DNA of 64,000 nt from Noviherbaspirillum humi. Lineage in GTDB: Bacteria; Pseudomonadota; Gammaproteobacteria; Burkholderiales; Burkholderiaceae_D. The position numbers and the translations under genes were made by a program. How positions within the stretch are numbered: the stretch's first letter is position 1; each line of letters begins with the position of its first letter. The stretch is taken from positions 1 to 64,000 of the forward strand of contig NZ_FZOT01000006.1 of the NCBI RefSeq assembly GCF_900188095.1, in the 5' to 3' direction. This document shows, in pieces, positions 35,736 to 45,383 of this stretch. A model generated the notes under the pieces. That model worked only from the letters and a program-made list of their open reading frames with translations. It made no database searches and was not told where the DNA came from.

Positions 35736-35847
35736 CGTCTTGGCCGCTGCAAGTTTGCGCCTCGGCGACAGGCGAAGAAATTACAGTCTGGCAATGAATT
35801 GCCGGCTGTCTGTGTTAAAATCTCTCTCTTATGGTTTAGGAGTCATC

Positions 35848-36030
35848 ATGGCCGTTCAGCAAAACAAAAAATCCCCCTCGAAGCGTGGCATGCACCGTGC
35901 CCACGATTTCCTCGTCGCTCCGCCGCTGGCAGTCGAGCCGACCACTGGTGAAACCCACCTGCGTCACCACATCAGCCCGAATGGCTACTACCGTGGCCGC
36001 AAGGTCCTGAAGACCAAGAACGACGAGTAA
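35848..36030 (+). CDS. rpmF: 50S ribosomal protein L32
   Basis: A 60-residue protein starting [20 protein letters not shown] and ending in [15 protein letters not shown], standard for L32. No Cys residues are present, so it is the zinc-independent type. The ATG at 35848 has AGGAG eight bases upstream. A terminator follows, so much rpmF message probably ends before plsX. Confidence 0.97.
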   Translation: MAVQQNKKSPSKRGMHRAHDFLVAPPLAVEPTTGETHLRHHISPNGYYRGRKVLKTKNDE

Positions 36031-36053
36031 TCGTCAGTCTTTGCAAACTGATG

Positions 36054-36092
36054 AAAAGCGGCGCGAAAACTGGATTTAGCGCCGTTTTTTTC
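36054..36092 (+). terminator. Intrinsic terminator between rpmF and plsX
   Basis: An 11-bp stem AAAAGCGGCGC (36054-36064)/GCGCCGTTTTT (36079-36089) with one G-U pair, running into a T-run. It may reduce read-through from rpmF into the lipid genes. Confidence 0.8.
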
Positions 36093-36178
36093 ATATGCTC
36101 CCTATTCTCGTTGCGTCATTTTGAATCATGCCGGATCTGGCTTCCAAGCGGCCTGAAACGCGCTTCTGAATCAACTAA

Positions 36179-37273
36179 ATGACAATCAAAATCTCCATCG
36201 ACTGCATGGGCGGAGATCACGGCCCGGCAGTGACGATTCCGGCTGCAATCTCCTTCGTAAATCATGTTCATGACGCGGAACTGATTCTGGTGGGCCAGGA
36301 GGATGTCGTCCGGGCGGAACTGAGGAGGCACAAGGCCGACGCGCATCCGCGCTTGTCCGTTGTGCATGCCTCCGAAGTCGTCGCCATGGATGACCCGGTT
36401 GAAACCGCATTGCGCAGGAAGAAGGATTCTTCCATGCGCGTCGCCATTTCGCTGGTGAAGGAAGGCCGGGCGCAAGCTTGCGTTTCCGCTGGCAATACCG
36501 GCGCACTCATGGCGGTGTCGCGTTATGTTCTGAAAACCATCCCCGGCGTCGACCGTCCTGCCATCTGCACGCTGATCCCGAATCAGAAAGATTCGCCAAC
36601 CTATATGCTGGATCTGGGTGCGAATGTCGACTGCGAAGCCCAGCACCTGCATCAGTTCGCACTCATGGGGTCGGCGCTGGTTTCCTCCCTTGAAGGTAAG
36701 GCCAAACCCACCGTCGGTCTGCTCAACATCGGGTCGGAAGACATCAAGGGCAACGACGTGGTCAAGCAGACCGCAGCGCTACTGCGCGCCGACCATGAAA
36801 AGGGAATCCTGAATTTCTACGGCAACGTCGAAGGCAACGACATCTTCGCCGGCACGACCGACATCGTCGTATGCGATGGCTTCGTCGGCAATGTAGTGTT
36901 GAAGGCGTCGGAAGGGCTGGGTCGTTTCGTCAAGAAAGCGTTGACCGATGAATTCAAGCGTAATCCACTGAACATGCTGGGCGCCTTGATTGCCCGCGGC
37001 GCGATCAAGGCTTTTTCCAGTCGCATGAATCCGTCACGCTACAACGGCGCCAGCCTGCTCGGCCTGCGTGGTCTCGTGTTCAAGAGCCATGGCGGCGAAA
37101 GCGCGTACGGCTACGAATGGGCGATCAGGCGAGCCTATGACGCGGCAAGCCATGGGCTGATCGAGCGCATCAGCCGAAGCATCGCCGAATTCATCCCAAC
37201 GCCTGATGTCATTGCCGCGCCGGCTTCTGCCGAAACTGCGCCCGCTGACTTAACTCCGCATAAGACCGCATGA
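36179..37273 (+). CDS. plsX: Phosphate acyltransferase PlsX
   Basis: A 364-residue protein beginning [26 protein letters not shown], with [35 protein letters not shown] and [31 protein letters not shown], all PlsX landmarks. It converts acyl-ACP to acyl phosphate for phospholipid synthesis. It overlaps fabH by 4 bases (ATGA) and opens the plsX-fabH-fabD-fabG-acpP-fabF lipid cluster. Confidence 0.97.
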   Translation: MTIKISIDCMGGDHGPAVTIPAAISFVNHVHDAELILVGQEDVVRAELRRHKADAHPRLSVVHASEVVAMDDPVETALRRKKDSSMRVAISLVKEGRAQACVSAGNTGALMAVSRYVLKTIPGVDRPAICTLIPNQKDSPTYMLDLGANVDCEAQHLHQFALMGSALVSSLEGKAKPTVGLLNIGSEDIKGNDVVKQTAALLRADHEKGILNFYGNVEGNDIFAGTTDIVVCDGFVGNVVLKASEGLGRFVKKALTDEFKRNPLNMLGALIARGAIKAFSSRMNPSRYNGASLLGLRGLVFKSHGGESAYGYEWAIRRAYDAASHGLIERISRSIAEFIPTPDVIAAPASAETAPADLTPHKTA

Positions 37274-38256
37274 CCTTGTACAGCAAAATCACCGGCACGG
37301 GCAGCGCATTGCCGCCCAAACGCGTCACCAACCAGCAACTGGCCGATCAACTCGCCACCCGTGGAATCGAAACCTCGGACGAATGGATCGTTTCCCGCAG
37401 CGGCATTTCGGCGCGCCACTATGCCGGCGAGGGCGTGAACGCCAGCGATCTCGGTGCGGAAGCGGCGCGCAAGGCAATCGAGGCAGCCGGCCTGCAGCCG
37501 AACGACATCGGCATGATCGTGCTGGCGACTTCCACGCCCGACCATTTCGGTGGCTTCCCCAGCACTGCCTGCATCGTGCAGCAGAAACTCGGAATCGGAA
37601 ACCACTGCGCCGCCATGGACGTCCAGGCTGTCTGCAGCGGCTTCGTCTATGCGGTTTCCATTGCCGACAGCTTCATCAAGGCTGGCGCTCACAAGCATGT
37701 GCTCGTCATCGGCAGCGAAGTGTTTTCACGCATCCTGAATTTCGAAGACCGCACCACTTGCGTGCTGTTCGGCGACGGCGCCGGAGCGGTCGTGATGAGC
37801 GCTTCGGAAGAACCGGGCGTGCTTGCCACGGCGCTGCATGCGGATGGCAGCCATGCGGACATCCTCTGCATTCCTGGCCGCGTCAGCCATGGTGCGGTCG
37901 AGGGCAGCGCCTTCCTTCACATGGATGGACAGGCGGTGTTCAAGCTGGCGGTGTCGGTGCTCGAAAAGGTCGCCAAAGAGGCGCTGGAGAAGGCCGGAAT
38001 GGCGTCTGATCAGATCGATTGGCTGATTCCTCATCAGGCCAACATCCGCATCATGCAAGGCACCGCCAAGAAGCTCGGCTTGCCGCTGGAAAAGATGGTG
38101 GTCACGGTCGACCAGCATGGCAATACCTCGGCCGCCTCGATTCCGCTGGCATTGGACCAGGCAGTGCGCGACGGTCGTGTCCGCCCCGGCCAGAATGTCA
38201 TGATGGAAGGCGTGGGCGGCGGCTTCACCTGGGGTGCGGTCCTCGCACGAATGTAA
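37270..38256 (+). CDS. fabH: Beta-ketoacyl-ACP synthase III
   Basis: A 328-residue protein. The catalytic triad is visible as Cys122 (QAVCSGF), His255 (PHQANIRIM) and Asn285 (QHGNTSAAS). It condenses acetyl-CoA with malonyl-ACP to start fatty-acid synthesis. The sequence [23 protein letters not shown] is typical of proteobacterial FabH. It is 18 bases ahead of fabD. Confidence 0.97.
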   Translation: MTLYSKITGTGSALPPKRVTNQQLADQLATRGIETSDEWIVSRSGISARHYAGEGVNASDLGAEAARKAIEAAGLQPNDIGMIVLATSTPDHFGGFPSTACIVQQKLGIGNHCAAMDVQAVCSGFVYAVSIADSFIKAGAHKHVLVIGSEVFSRILNFEDRTTCVLFGDGAGAVVMSASEEPGVLATALHADGSHADILCIPGRVSHGAVEGSAFLHMDGQAVFKLAVSVLEKVAKEALEKAGMASDQIDWLIPHQANIRIMQGTAKKLGLPLEKMVVTVDQHGNTSAASIPLALDQAVRDGRVRPGQNVMMEGVGGGFTWGAVLARM

Positions 38257-38274
38257 AACCACTTCATCAATCGC

Positions 38275-39207
38275 ATGACAAAATTTGCCTTTGTATTCCC
38301 CGGACAGGGATCGCAAGCCGTCGGCATGCTCAACGGCTTCGGCGATAACCCGGCCGTCGCTCGCACACTGGAAGAAGCTTCCGATGCGCTCGGCATGAAC
38401 ATGGCGAAACTGATCGCCGAAGGGCCGAAGGAAGACCTCGACCTCACCACCAATACACAGCCGGTCATGCTGACCGCCGCCGTTGCAGCCTATCGCGCCT
38501 GGCTGGACGCGGGCGGCACCCAGCCTTCGGTGGTCGCCGGCCATAGCCTGGGCGAGTACTCTGCGCTCGTGGCAGCCGGCGTGATCCCGTTTGCCGACGC
38601 CGTTCCGCTGGTGCGTTTTCGCGCGCAGGCAATGCAGGAAGCCGTTCCGGTCGGGCAGGGCGGCATGGCTGCCATCCTCGGCTTGTCGGATGAAGACGTG
38701 CGCGAAGCCTGTGCCAGCGCCGCACAGGGCGACGTGGTGGAAGCGGTCAACTTCAACGCGCCGGCCCAAGTGGTCATTGCCGGACACAAGGCAGCTGTCG
38801 AGCGTGCCTGCGAAGCGGCCAAGGCCAGGGGCGCCAAGCGCGCGCTGCCGCTGCCGGTGTCGGCGCCGTTTCATTCATCCTTGTTGAAGCCGGCGTCCGA
38901 CAGACTGCGAGCGTATCTGGCCGGCATCAACTTTTCCAAGCCTTCCATCCCGGTGATCAACAACGTCGATGTCGCCATTGTCGATGATCTGGAAGGCATC
39001 AAGGACGCGCTGGTCCGCCAGGCGGCCAGCCCGGTGCGGTGGGTGGAGTCGGTGCAGAAGATCGCGTCGCTCGAGGTCACTCACCTCATCGAGTGCGGAC
39101 CGGGCAAGGTGCTCGCCGGTCTCACCAAACGCATCAACGGCAATCTGGTGGGCGAGGCAATCGTTGACCAGGCATCTCTCGAAAAAGTCCTGGAGTCCCT
39201 GAAGTGA
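38275..39207 (+). CDS. fabD: Malonyl-CoA-ACP transacylase
   Basis: A 310-residue protein with FVFPGQGSQAVGML at the N-terminus, the nucleophile Ser91 in GHSLGEYSAL, the substrate Arg in RAQAMQEAVP and the active-site His in SAPFHSSLL. It moves malonyl from CoA to ACP. The stop overlaps the GTG start of fabG, so translation is likely coupled. Confidence 0.97.
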   Translation: MTKFAFVFPGQGSQAVGMLNGFGDNPAVARTLEEASDALGMNMAKLIAEGPKEDLDLTTNTQPVMLTAAVAAYRAWLDAGGTQPSVVAGHSLGEYSALVAAGVIPFADAVPLVRFRAQAMQEAVPVGQGGMAAILGLSDEDVREACASAAQGDVVEAVNFNAPAQVVIAGHKAAVERACEAAKARGAKRALPLPVSAPFHSSLLKPASDRLRAYLAGINFSKPSIPVINNVDVAIVDDLEGIKDALVRQAASPVRWVESVQKIASLEVTHLIECGPGKVLAGLTKRINGNLVGEAIVDQASLEKVLESLK

Positions 39208-39950
39208 ATCTGCAGAATCAGGTCGCGCTGGTCACCGGCGCATCCCGCGGCATCGGCCGTGCCATCGCCACCGAACTCGCCCGCCAGGGTGCAAAGGTCG
39301 TTGGCACCGCCACCACTGCTGCCGGCGCCGACGCCATCACCGCCTATCTCGACGGCGTTGCGCCGGGCGCAGGCAAGGGTGTCGTGCTCGACGTCAATGA
39401 TGCCGCCCGCTGCAACGATGTGGTGGAAGAGGTGCAGAAGGAATACGGCTCGGTTTCCATTCTCGTGAACAACGCAGGCATCACCCAGGATCAACTGGCG
39501 ATGCGGATGAAGGACGAAGAGTGGGATGCCGTGATCAGCACCAACCTGACAGCCGTAGCGCGCCTGTCTCGCGCCGTGCTGCGCGGCATGATGAAGGCGC
39601 GCAGTGGCCGTATCATCAACATCACCTCGGTGGTCGGTTCCGCCGGCAATCCGGGCCAGATGAACTATGCGGCTGCAAAGGCGGGCGTGGCCGGCATGAG
39701 CCGTGCGCTGGCGCGGGAAATCGGTAGCCGGAACATCACCGTCAATTGCGTCGCTCCGGGTTTCATCGACACCGACATGACCAAGCAGTTGACCGAACAG
39801 CAAACCAACGCGATGCTGCAGCAGATTCCGCTCGGCCGTTTCGGTTTGCCGGAAGACATTGCAGCAGCCGTCGCTTTCCTCGCTTCGCCGCAGGCAAGCT
39901 ACGTCACCGGCACCACGATCCATGTGAACGGCGGCATGTTCATGAGCTGA
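39204..39950 (+). CDS. fabG: 3-oxoacyl-ACP reductase
   Basis: A 248-residue short-chain dehydrogenase. The NADPH site is VTGASRGIGRAIA, with NNAGITQD, the catalytic Ser in NITSVVGSAGN and the Tyr/Lys pair in MNYAAAKAG. It reduces beta-ketoacyl-ACP in chain elongation. It starts with GTG at 39204. Confidence 0.97.
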   Translation: MNLQNQVALVTGASRGIGRAIATELARQGAKVVGTATTAAGADAITAYLDGVAPGAGKGVVLDVNDAARCNDVVEEVQKEYGSVSILVNNAGITQDQLAMRMKDEEWDAVISTNLTAVARLSRAVLRGMMKARSGRIINITSVVGSAGNPGQMNYAAAKAGVAGMSRALAREIGSRNITVNCVAPGFIDTDMTKQLTEQQTNAMLQQIPLGRFGLPEDIAAAVAFLASPQASYVTGTTIHVNGGMFMS

Positions 39951-39992
39951 ACGAGGCTGCCGTTCCACCAGGAAACTACGTTTCACCGAGAT

Positions 39993-40029
39993 TGAAAATT
40001 CAATTTTCATAGCGCAAACCTGCTAAAAT
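39993..40029 (+). promoter_or_regulatory. Inverted repeat and -10 box upstream of acpP
   Basis: TGAAAATT and AATTTTCA flank a single C (39993-40009), a perfect 8-bp inverted repeat, followed by a -10-like TAAAAT at 40024-40029. This suggests acpP has its own promoter, with the AT-rich repeat acting as an UP element or operator. No regulator can be named. Confidence 0.45.
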
Positions 40030-40065
40030 GCGCGCACTTTTTATGTAACCCATTGGAGGGAAGAT

Positions 40066-40305
40066 ATGTCCGACATCGAACAACGTGTTAAGAAAATCGT
40101 CGCTGAACAACTCGGCGTTGCTGAAGCTGATATCAAGAACGAGTCGTCCTTTGTCGACGACCTCGGCGCCGATTCCCTTGACACCGTTGAGCTCGTCATG
40201 GCCCTGGAAGACGAGTTTGAGATGGAAATCCCGGATGAGCAGGCTGAAAAGATCACCACCGTTCAGCAGGCAATCGATTACGCCAAGGCTCACGTCAAGG
40301 CCTAA
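40066..40305 (+). CDS. acpP: Acyl carrier protein
   Basis: A 79-residue acidic protein with the phosphopantetheine site Ser37 in [10 protein letters not shown]. The Shine-Dalgarno GGAGGG 5-6 bases before the ATG is the strongest in the region, as expected for a highly expressed gene. AcpS, encoded at 52535, would add the prosthetic group. It carries acyl chains for FabD, FabH, FabG, FabF and PlsX. Confidence 0.98.
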   Translation: MSDIEQRVKKIVAEQLGVAEADIKNESSFVDDLGADSLDTVELVMALEDEFEMEIPDEQAEKITTVQQAIDYAKAHVKA

Positions 40306-40331
40306 GTTTTAGATTGGAACAGGAGAAGCGT

Positions 40332-41579
40332 TTGATCCGCTCACGTGAACGCCGCGTCGTCGTTACCGGCCTGGGGTGCGTCTCGCCTGTTGGCAACAAC
40401 ATAGCCGATTCCTGGGCTGCGCTGCTTGCTGGCAAATCGGGCATCGCCACCATCACCAAGTTCGATGCCTCGCCTTTCTCAACGCGGTTCGCGGGTGAAG
40501 TCAAAGGCTTCAACATCGAAGACTACATTCCGGGCAAGGAAGCCCGCCATATGGATACCTTCATCCACTATGGCATGGCAGCCGGGATGCAAGCCTTCCA
40601 GGATGCCGGCTTGCAGGTCACAGAAGAGAACGCCGAGCGCATCGGCGTGATGGTCGGCTCCGGCATCGGCGGCCTGCCGATGATCGAAGAAACGCATGCC
40701 GAATTGACCAATCGCGGTCCGCGACGCATCAGCCCCTTCTTCGTGCCGGCCTCGATCATCAACATGATCTCGGGCCACCTGTCGATCAAGTACGGGCTCA
40801 AGGGCCCGAACCTGGCGATCGTCACCGCCTGCACGACCGGTCTGCATTGCATCGGTGCCGCAGCTCGCATGATCGAATACGGCGATGCCGACGTGATGAT
40901 CGCCGGCGGCGCCGAATCCACCGTGTCGCCTCTGGGCATCGGTGGCTTTGCTGCCGCACGTGCGCTGTCGGCCCGCAACGACGATCCGGCCACTGCTTCC
41001 CGTCCTTGGGACAAGGACCGCGACGGTTTCGTTCTGGGAGAAGGTGCGGGTGTGGTGGTGCTCGAAGAGTATGAGCATGCCAAGGCGCGAGGCGCCAAGA
41101 TCTATGCCGAGGTTCTCGGCTTCGGCATGAGCGCCGACGCGCATCATATGACCGCGCCTCTTGAAGACGGTGACGGCGCTCGGCGCTGCATGGTGTCAGC
41201 GATGAAAAACGCCGGCGTCAATGCAGACCAGGTGAGTTACGTGAATGCTCACGGCACTTCGACCCCGCTTGGCGATATCGCCGAGACCGTGGCCATCAAG
41301 CGTGCCCTGGGTGATCATGCGCAGAAGGCGGTGGTGAATTCGACCAAGTCCATGACCGGCCACCTGCTGGGCGGCGCGGGCGGACTCGAGTCGGTCTTCA
41401 CCATCCTCGCGGTGCACCATCAGGTCTCGCCGCCGACAATCAACATCTTCAATCAGGATCCCGCCTGCGACCTCGATTACTGCGCCAACACGGCGCGCGA
41501 AATGAAGATCGACGTCGCGGTCAAGAACTCGTTCGGCTTCGGCGGAACGAACGGCACCCTGGTGTTCGGCAAGGCCTGA
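40332..41579 (+). CDS. fabF: Beta-ketoacyl-ACP synthase II
   Basis: About 415 residues. It begins [17 protein letters not shown] and has the catalytic Cys in [11 protein letters not shown] and the two His in [11 protein letters not shown] and GHLLGGAGG. It elongates acyl-ACP chains with malonyl-ACP. No ATG fits; the TTG at 40332 has AGGAG six bases upstream and gives a standard N-terminus, so I prefer it to the TTG at 40314. It follows acpP by 26 bases. Confidence 0.95.
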   Translation: MIRSRERRVVVTGLGCVSPVGNNIADSWAALLAGKSGIATITKFDASPFSTRFAGEVKGFNIEDYIPGKEARHMDTFIHYGMAAGMQAFQDAGLQVTEENAERIGVMVGSGIGGLPMIEETHAELTNRGPRRISPFFVPASIINMISGHLSIKYGLKGPNLAIVTACTTGLHCIGAAARMIEYGDADVMIAGGAESTVSPLGIGGFAAARALSARNDDPATASRPWDKDRDGFVLGEGAGVVVLEEYEHAKARGAKIYAEVLGFGMSADAHHMTAPLEDGDGARRCMVSAMKNAGVNADQVSYVNAHGTSTPLGDIAETVAIKRALGDHAQKAVVNSTKSMTGHLLGGAGGLESVFTILAVHHQVSPPTINIFNQDPACDLDYCANTAREMKIDVAVKNSFGFGGTNGTLVFGKA

Positions 41580-41587
41580 TGTCGTAC

Positions 41588-41619
41588 GCGCTTCCGTCCT
41601 GATGGCGGAAGCGCTTTCC
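41588..41619 (+). terminator. Hairpin terminator after fabF
   Basis: A perfect 9-bp stem GCGCTTCCG (41588-41596)/CGGAAGCGC (41606-41614), followed by TTTCCT. The T-run is short, so termination may be partial. Confidence 0.6.
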
Positions 41620-41630
41620 TCTCTCATCGC

Positions 41631-42152
41631 ATGTCGATCGCGGTTTCCGTCACCGTGGTTCCATCCAGGATGCTGCGCATCCTGTCTGGCATGCTGTGCC
41701 TATCCATTCTCAGTGCCGCCGGCACCATAGCTTTCGGCTACATCGGGGAGCTTTCCCCGGTCTTTCGAATAACCCTTGCCCTTGCGATGGTTTTTGCCGC
41801 GCTCCTTGGGTTTTATCATACCGCCCGCCAGCAAAAGGCTTTACATATAGATATCACTGGAAGCGGACAATTTCGGATTGCCGAAATCTCTTCTGCAGAT
41901 GCCTCTTGTATGGATGCGAGTTGGCCGCAAGTGATAAAGATGTCCCGCCCATGTCGTTTGCTGGAGAGCTCGACGCTGTGGCCTTGCCTGTTGCTGCTCA
42001 GACTGCAGGAACCAGAGGGCAAGACCAGGACCATTCGGATCTTGCCGGATAGTCTTGAAGGCGACAGCTTTCGTTCTCTGGCGGCGGCTTGCCGCTGGAT
42101 GGCGGCACGGGGCGGAGATACCGATACGCGGCCTGTTCAGGGCTCCAAATGA
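41631..42152 (+). CDS. YgfX-like small membrane protein
   Basis: A 173-residue protein with two adjacent membrane segments (~15-37 and ~45-63), then a beta-rich soluble part ending in TRTIRILPDSLEGDSFRSLAAACRWMA. Topology, length and the closing segment match the YgfX/CptA family often found between fabF and rpoE in betaproteobacteria. In E. coli YgfX pairs with SdhE and was described as a toxin. No sdhE partner is adjacent here, so a toxin role is not implied. Confidence 0.65.
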   Translation: MSIAVSVTVVPSRMLRILSGMLCLSILSAAGTIAFGYIGELSPVFRITLALAMVFAALLGFYHTARQQKALHIDITGSGQFRIAEISSADASCMDASWPQVIKMSRPCRLLESSTLWPCLLLLRLQEPEGKTRTIRILPDSLEGDSFRSLAAACRWMAARGGDTDTRPVQGSK

Positions 42153-42212
42153 ACGAGGATTGATCGCCGGAAATCATGGCGCTTGATCTGAAACGGAACA
42201 AGGAAACGTGGA

Positions 42213-42815
42213 TTGACGACAGAACGCGATATTGACCAACTGCTAGTCGAACGCGTCCAGCGCGGTGACAAGAAAGCGTTCGAACTGCTGGTGACAAAGT
42301 ATCAGCGAAAACTGATGCGTCTGGTTTCGCGCCTGGTGCGCGATCAGGCTGAGGCTGAAGACGTGGTTCAGGAGGCTTTCATCAAGGCGTACCGTGCCTT
42401 GCCCCAGTTCAGGGGGGATTCGGCTTTCTATACCTGGCTCTACCGGATTGGCATCAATACGGCAAAGAACTATCTGGTCACCCAGGGCAGACGTGCTCCG
42501 ACATCAACCGAAGCTGACGCAGAGGAGGCGGAAACCTTCGACGACGGCGACCATCTCCGAGATATCAATACCCCGGAATCGATGCTGGCAACCAAGCAGA
42601 TCGCCGAGACGGTGAACGTGGCGATGGATGCCTTGCCCGATGAACTGCGCGTGGCGATCACGTTGCGTGAAATCGAAGGCTTAAGCTACGATGAAATTGC
42701 CGAGGCGATGGGATGTCCCATCGGAACGGTGCGCAGTCGAATTTTCCGGGCACGGGAGGCGATTGCAGAGAAATTGAGACCGCTTCTGGGCACCGCGATA
42801 GACAAGCGCTGGTAG
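42213..42815 (+). CDS. rpoE: RNA polymerase sigma factor RpoE (AlgU)
   Basis: A 200-residue ECF sigma factor. Region 2 (LVTKYQRKLMRLVSRLVRDQAEAEDVVQEAFIKAYRALPQFRGDSAFYTWLYRIGINTAKNYL) and region 4 (ALPDELRVAITLREIEGLSYDEIAEAMGCPIGTVRSRIFRAREAI) are complete. It directs the envelope stress response. The start is a TTG at 42213 with AAGGA 7-8 bases upstream; no ATG is available. The next genes encode its anti-sigma factor and a periplasmic protease. Confidence 0.95.
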   Translation: MTTERDIDQLLVERVQRGDKKAFELLVTKYQRKLMRLVSRLVRDQAEAEDVVQEAFIKAYRALPQFRGDSAFYTWLYRIGINTAKNYLVTQGRRAPTSTEADAEEAETFDDGDHLRDINTPESMLATKQIAETVNVAMDALPDELRVAITLREIEGLSYDEIAEAMGCPIGTVRSRIFRAREAIAEKLRPLLGTAIDKRW

Positions 42816-42884
42816 CGGTTTCGATCAGGAAAACGCGATTTTTGGGCCGTTTACCGAGCTTGGCCAGCGAGATTTGGGGTACAA

Positions 42885-43475
42885 ATGGAATCAAAAGAAA
42901 AAAGCCGTGCACAGATTTCCGCCTTGATGGATGGGGAAGTGGCGGATGCCGAGCTCGACATTCTCCTCGCTGAACTTGACAAGGAGGAAAGCCGGGAAGA
43001 ATGGAAAATTTATCATCAAATCGGCGATGTGTTGCGTGCAAACGACAGTAATGGTGAGCTCAGTGCAGGATTTTCTGCGCGCTTGAAGGCGCGGCTTGAG
43101 CTTGAGCCGGTTCATGGCGACACCAACACCTCCGACCTCACGGCGAATCAGCTAACGACTGCGACAGGCACGGAAAAGCAGCTTCAACAGCAGTCCGGCG
43201 CCCACCGTTGGGTCGTCCCCGGGGTTTTGGCAATTGCGGCGACTACCGTCGGCGTGTTTGCCGGCCCTCAATTGACCATGGCGACCAAGGGGCAGCCGGC
43301 CGCCGATGGAACTGCCAAGGTGGCAAGTTCCGCCAGCCTGACGCTTCCCGCGACCGACAACCAGACGGGTGCTCTTGGCGCGATCAAAGCCAACGGTCAA
43401 ACCCTCGTCGCCGCGTCGACCGACTCGTCGCCCGGAGCCCAAGTCATTGCATCGACACATCAAATAGGCAAGTGA
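42885..43475 (+). CDS. rseA: Anti-sigma-E factor RseA
   Basis: A 196-residue protein. The N-terminal anti-sigma domain (~1-55: ISALMDGEVADAELDILLAELDKEESREEWKIYHQIGDVLR) has the family pattern, one membrane segment lies at ~108-126, and a short periplasmic tail (~130-196) follows. It holds RpoE inactive at the inner membrane until cleaved in response to envelope stress. Normally RseB protects the periplasmic part, but no rseB gene follows here. Confidence 0.9.
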   Translation: MESKEKSRAQISALMDGEVADAELDILLAELDKEESREEWKIYHQIGDVLRANDSNGELSAGFSARLKARLELEPVHGDTNTSDLTANQLTTATGTEKQLQQQSGAHRWVVPGVLAIAATTVGVFAGPQLTMATKGQPAADGTAKVASSASLTLPATDNQTGALGAIKANGQTLVAASTDSSPGAQVIASTHQIGK

Positions 43476-43809
43476 TTGTCGGCCGGTGCATCACCGGCCG
43501 CTTCCTGCTCCTGCTTCGAAATTAGCAAATCTGCAGCTACTCGCCGGGACCTCATCTCTCAGCATTTCCCGGCGCAGCCACACAAAGCCTGACAGTAGCA
43601 TCTCTTTTCAATCCAAAGATTGAAGCTGGCAGCACTGTCCCCATATTGCCCTTGTTTCCTTGCAATCACCGTTGAGATTTCTCTGTCGCGCCATACCGAG
43701 GCAAGCGATATTGAAGTTTTTGGCTTACTATCGTGAGCGAAATGTCAAAGATGGTAATTTGTCATGAGGCTTTTCCAACCGATTCCAGATCAAGCGAAAA
43801 ACAGGATTT
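43476..43809. other. Gap between rseA and mucD
   Basis: About 330 bases with no gene. A perfect stem GGCCGGTG/CACCGGCC (43481-43499) follows rseA, without a T-run. This is where rseB/mucB is found in many relatives; no trace of it is readable. A separate mucD promoter is likely here, but I cannot assign one. Confidence 0.5.
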
Positions 43810-45303
43810 ATGAAAGCAATTCCAATTCGTTCCATGCGCAACACCTTCGCTGCGCTACTCGTACTGTTTGGCGGCGCAGTATTGCCGCCTGAGGTAGGCG
43901 GACTGGTTGCAACCGCCTCGGCGGCCAATGTAGCCGGATTGCCCGACTTTGCCGACCTCGTCGAAAGGACTGGCGGCGCCGTGGTGAATATTCGCACCAC
44001 CGAAAGGGCCAAGCCTGGCCAGCAGGGCTTGCCGGGTGCGGATGACGAGGAAATGCAGGAGTTCTTCCGCCGCTTCTTCGGCGTGCCAATGCCGCCTCGC
44101 CAGCAGCAACCCGAACGTACTCCGCGCGGGCGTCGCCAGGCACCCCAGCAGCAGGAGGAAGAAGTTCCTCGAGGCGTCGGCTCGGGCTTCATCATTTCGG
44201 CCGACGGCTTCGTGTTGACCAACGCCCATGTGGTCGAGGGCGCGGATGAGGTCTATGTCACGCTGACCGACAAGCGCGAATTCAAGGCAAAGATCATCGG
44301 CGTCGACAAGCGTACCGACGTTGCCGTGGTCAAGATCGACAGCAATAACCTGCCTCGGCTGGCCATCGGCGACCCCAGCAAGCTGCGCGTCGGCGAATGG
44401 GTGATTGCCATCGGCTCGCCGTTCGGCCTTGAGAACACGGTTACCGCAGGCATCATCTCCGCCAAGGCACGGGATACCGGCGACTATCTGCCGCTGATTC
44501 AGACCGACGTCGCGGTCAACCCTGGAAATTCGGGCGGCCCCCTGATCAACATGCGCGGCGAGGTCATTGGCATCAACTCCCAGATCTACAGCCGTTCCGG
44601 CGGCTACATGGGCATTTCGTTTGCCGTGCCGATTGATGAAGCAGTGCGAGTGGCTGACCAGCTTCGCACCACCGGACGTGTGACGCGCGGGCGGATTGGC
44701 GTCCAGATCGGCGAAGTGACGCGGGACGTGGCGGACTCGCTTGGCCTTCCGCGAGCGCAGGGTGCCCTGGTGCAGCGCGTCGAACCGGGCGCGCCGGCAG
44801 AAAAAGCCGGATTGGAGGCAGGCGACATCATCTTGAAGTTCAATGGCAGCAATATCGAAAAGTCGAGCGATCTGCCGCGACTTGTCGGCGCAACCAAGCC
44901 GGGAACCAAGGCCACGGTCAACGTATGGCGCAAGGGGGCGGTGCGTGATGTGACCCTCACTATCGCTGAACTCGAGCCGGAAAAGGTGGCGAAGAAGGAG
45001 GAACGCAAGGCCAAGCCGGAGCAGGCTGCCAATGCACTTGGACTCGTGGTCAGCGAGCTGAGCGAAGCCCAGCGCCGCGAGCTCAAGACCGAGGGCGTGC
45101 TGGTTGAGGCGGCAGAAGGCGCAGCCGCTCGCGCCGGCTTGCGGCCGGGCGACGTCATCCTCCGGTTGAACAATACGGATGTGAAGGACGCCAAGCAGTT
45201 CAATGCGCTGGTTGCCAAGCTTGAGCCGCGCAAGGTGGCGGTCGTGTTGGTCCGCCGGGGCGACGCCTCGCAGTTCGTTCCCATCCGACCGAACGGCCAA
45301 TAA
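43810..45303 (+). CDS. mucD: Periplasmic serine protease Do-like (MucD/DegP)
   Basis: A 497-residue protein with a signal peptide (~1-38, ending ATASAA). The trypsin-like domain has catalytic His140 (TNAHVV), Asp170 (RTDVAVVK) and Ser241 (NPGNSGGP). Two PDZ domains follow (~290-375 and ~405-490). A Gln/Pro-rich insert (~96-118) forms the LA loop. It degrades or refolds misfolded periplasmic proteins and feeds back on RpoE signalling. A strong terminator follows it. Confidence 0.95.
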   Translation: MKAIPIRSMRNTFAALLVLFGGAVLPPEVGGLVATASAANVAGLPDFADLVERTGGAVVNIRTTERAKPGQQGLPGADDEEMQEFFRRFFGVPMPPRQQQPERTPRGRRQAPQQQEEEVPRGVGSGFIISADGFVLTNAHVVEGADEVYVTLTDKREFKAKIIGVDKRTDVAVVKIDSNNLPRLAIGDPSKLRVGEWVIAIGSPFGLENTVTAGIISAKARDTGDYLPLIQTDVAVNPGNSGGPLINMRGEVIGINSQIYSRSGGYMGISFAVPIDEAVRVADQLRTTGRVTRGRIGVQIGEVTRDVADSLGLPRAQGALVQRVEPGAPAEKAGLEAGDIILKFNGSNIEKSSDLPRLVGATKPGTKATVNVWRKGAVRDVTLTIAELEPEKVAKKEERKAKPEQAANALGLVVSELSEAQRRELKTEGVLVEAAEGAAARAGLRPGDVILRLNNTDVKDAKQFNALVAKLEPRKVAVVLVRRGDASQFVPIRPNGQ

Positions 45304-45318
45304 GCTTGTTTTGACATG

Positions 45319-45350
45319 AAGGCATCGGCTCAGACAGCCGATGCCTTTTT
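45319..45350 (+). terminator. Intrinsic terminator after mucD
   Basis: A 12-bp stem AAGGCATCGGCT (45319-45330)/AGCCGATGCCTT (45336-45347) with a CAGAC loop, ending in a T-run. Confidence 0.9.
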
Positions 45351-45383
45351 CGTTTGCGGCTCGCGCATGCTGCAATACCACTC

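Noticed and set aside
41631-42152. YgfX-like gene as half of a toxin-antitoxin pair
   Set aside because: No adjacent SdhE-like partner; its neighbours are fabF and rpoE.
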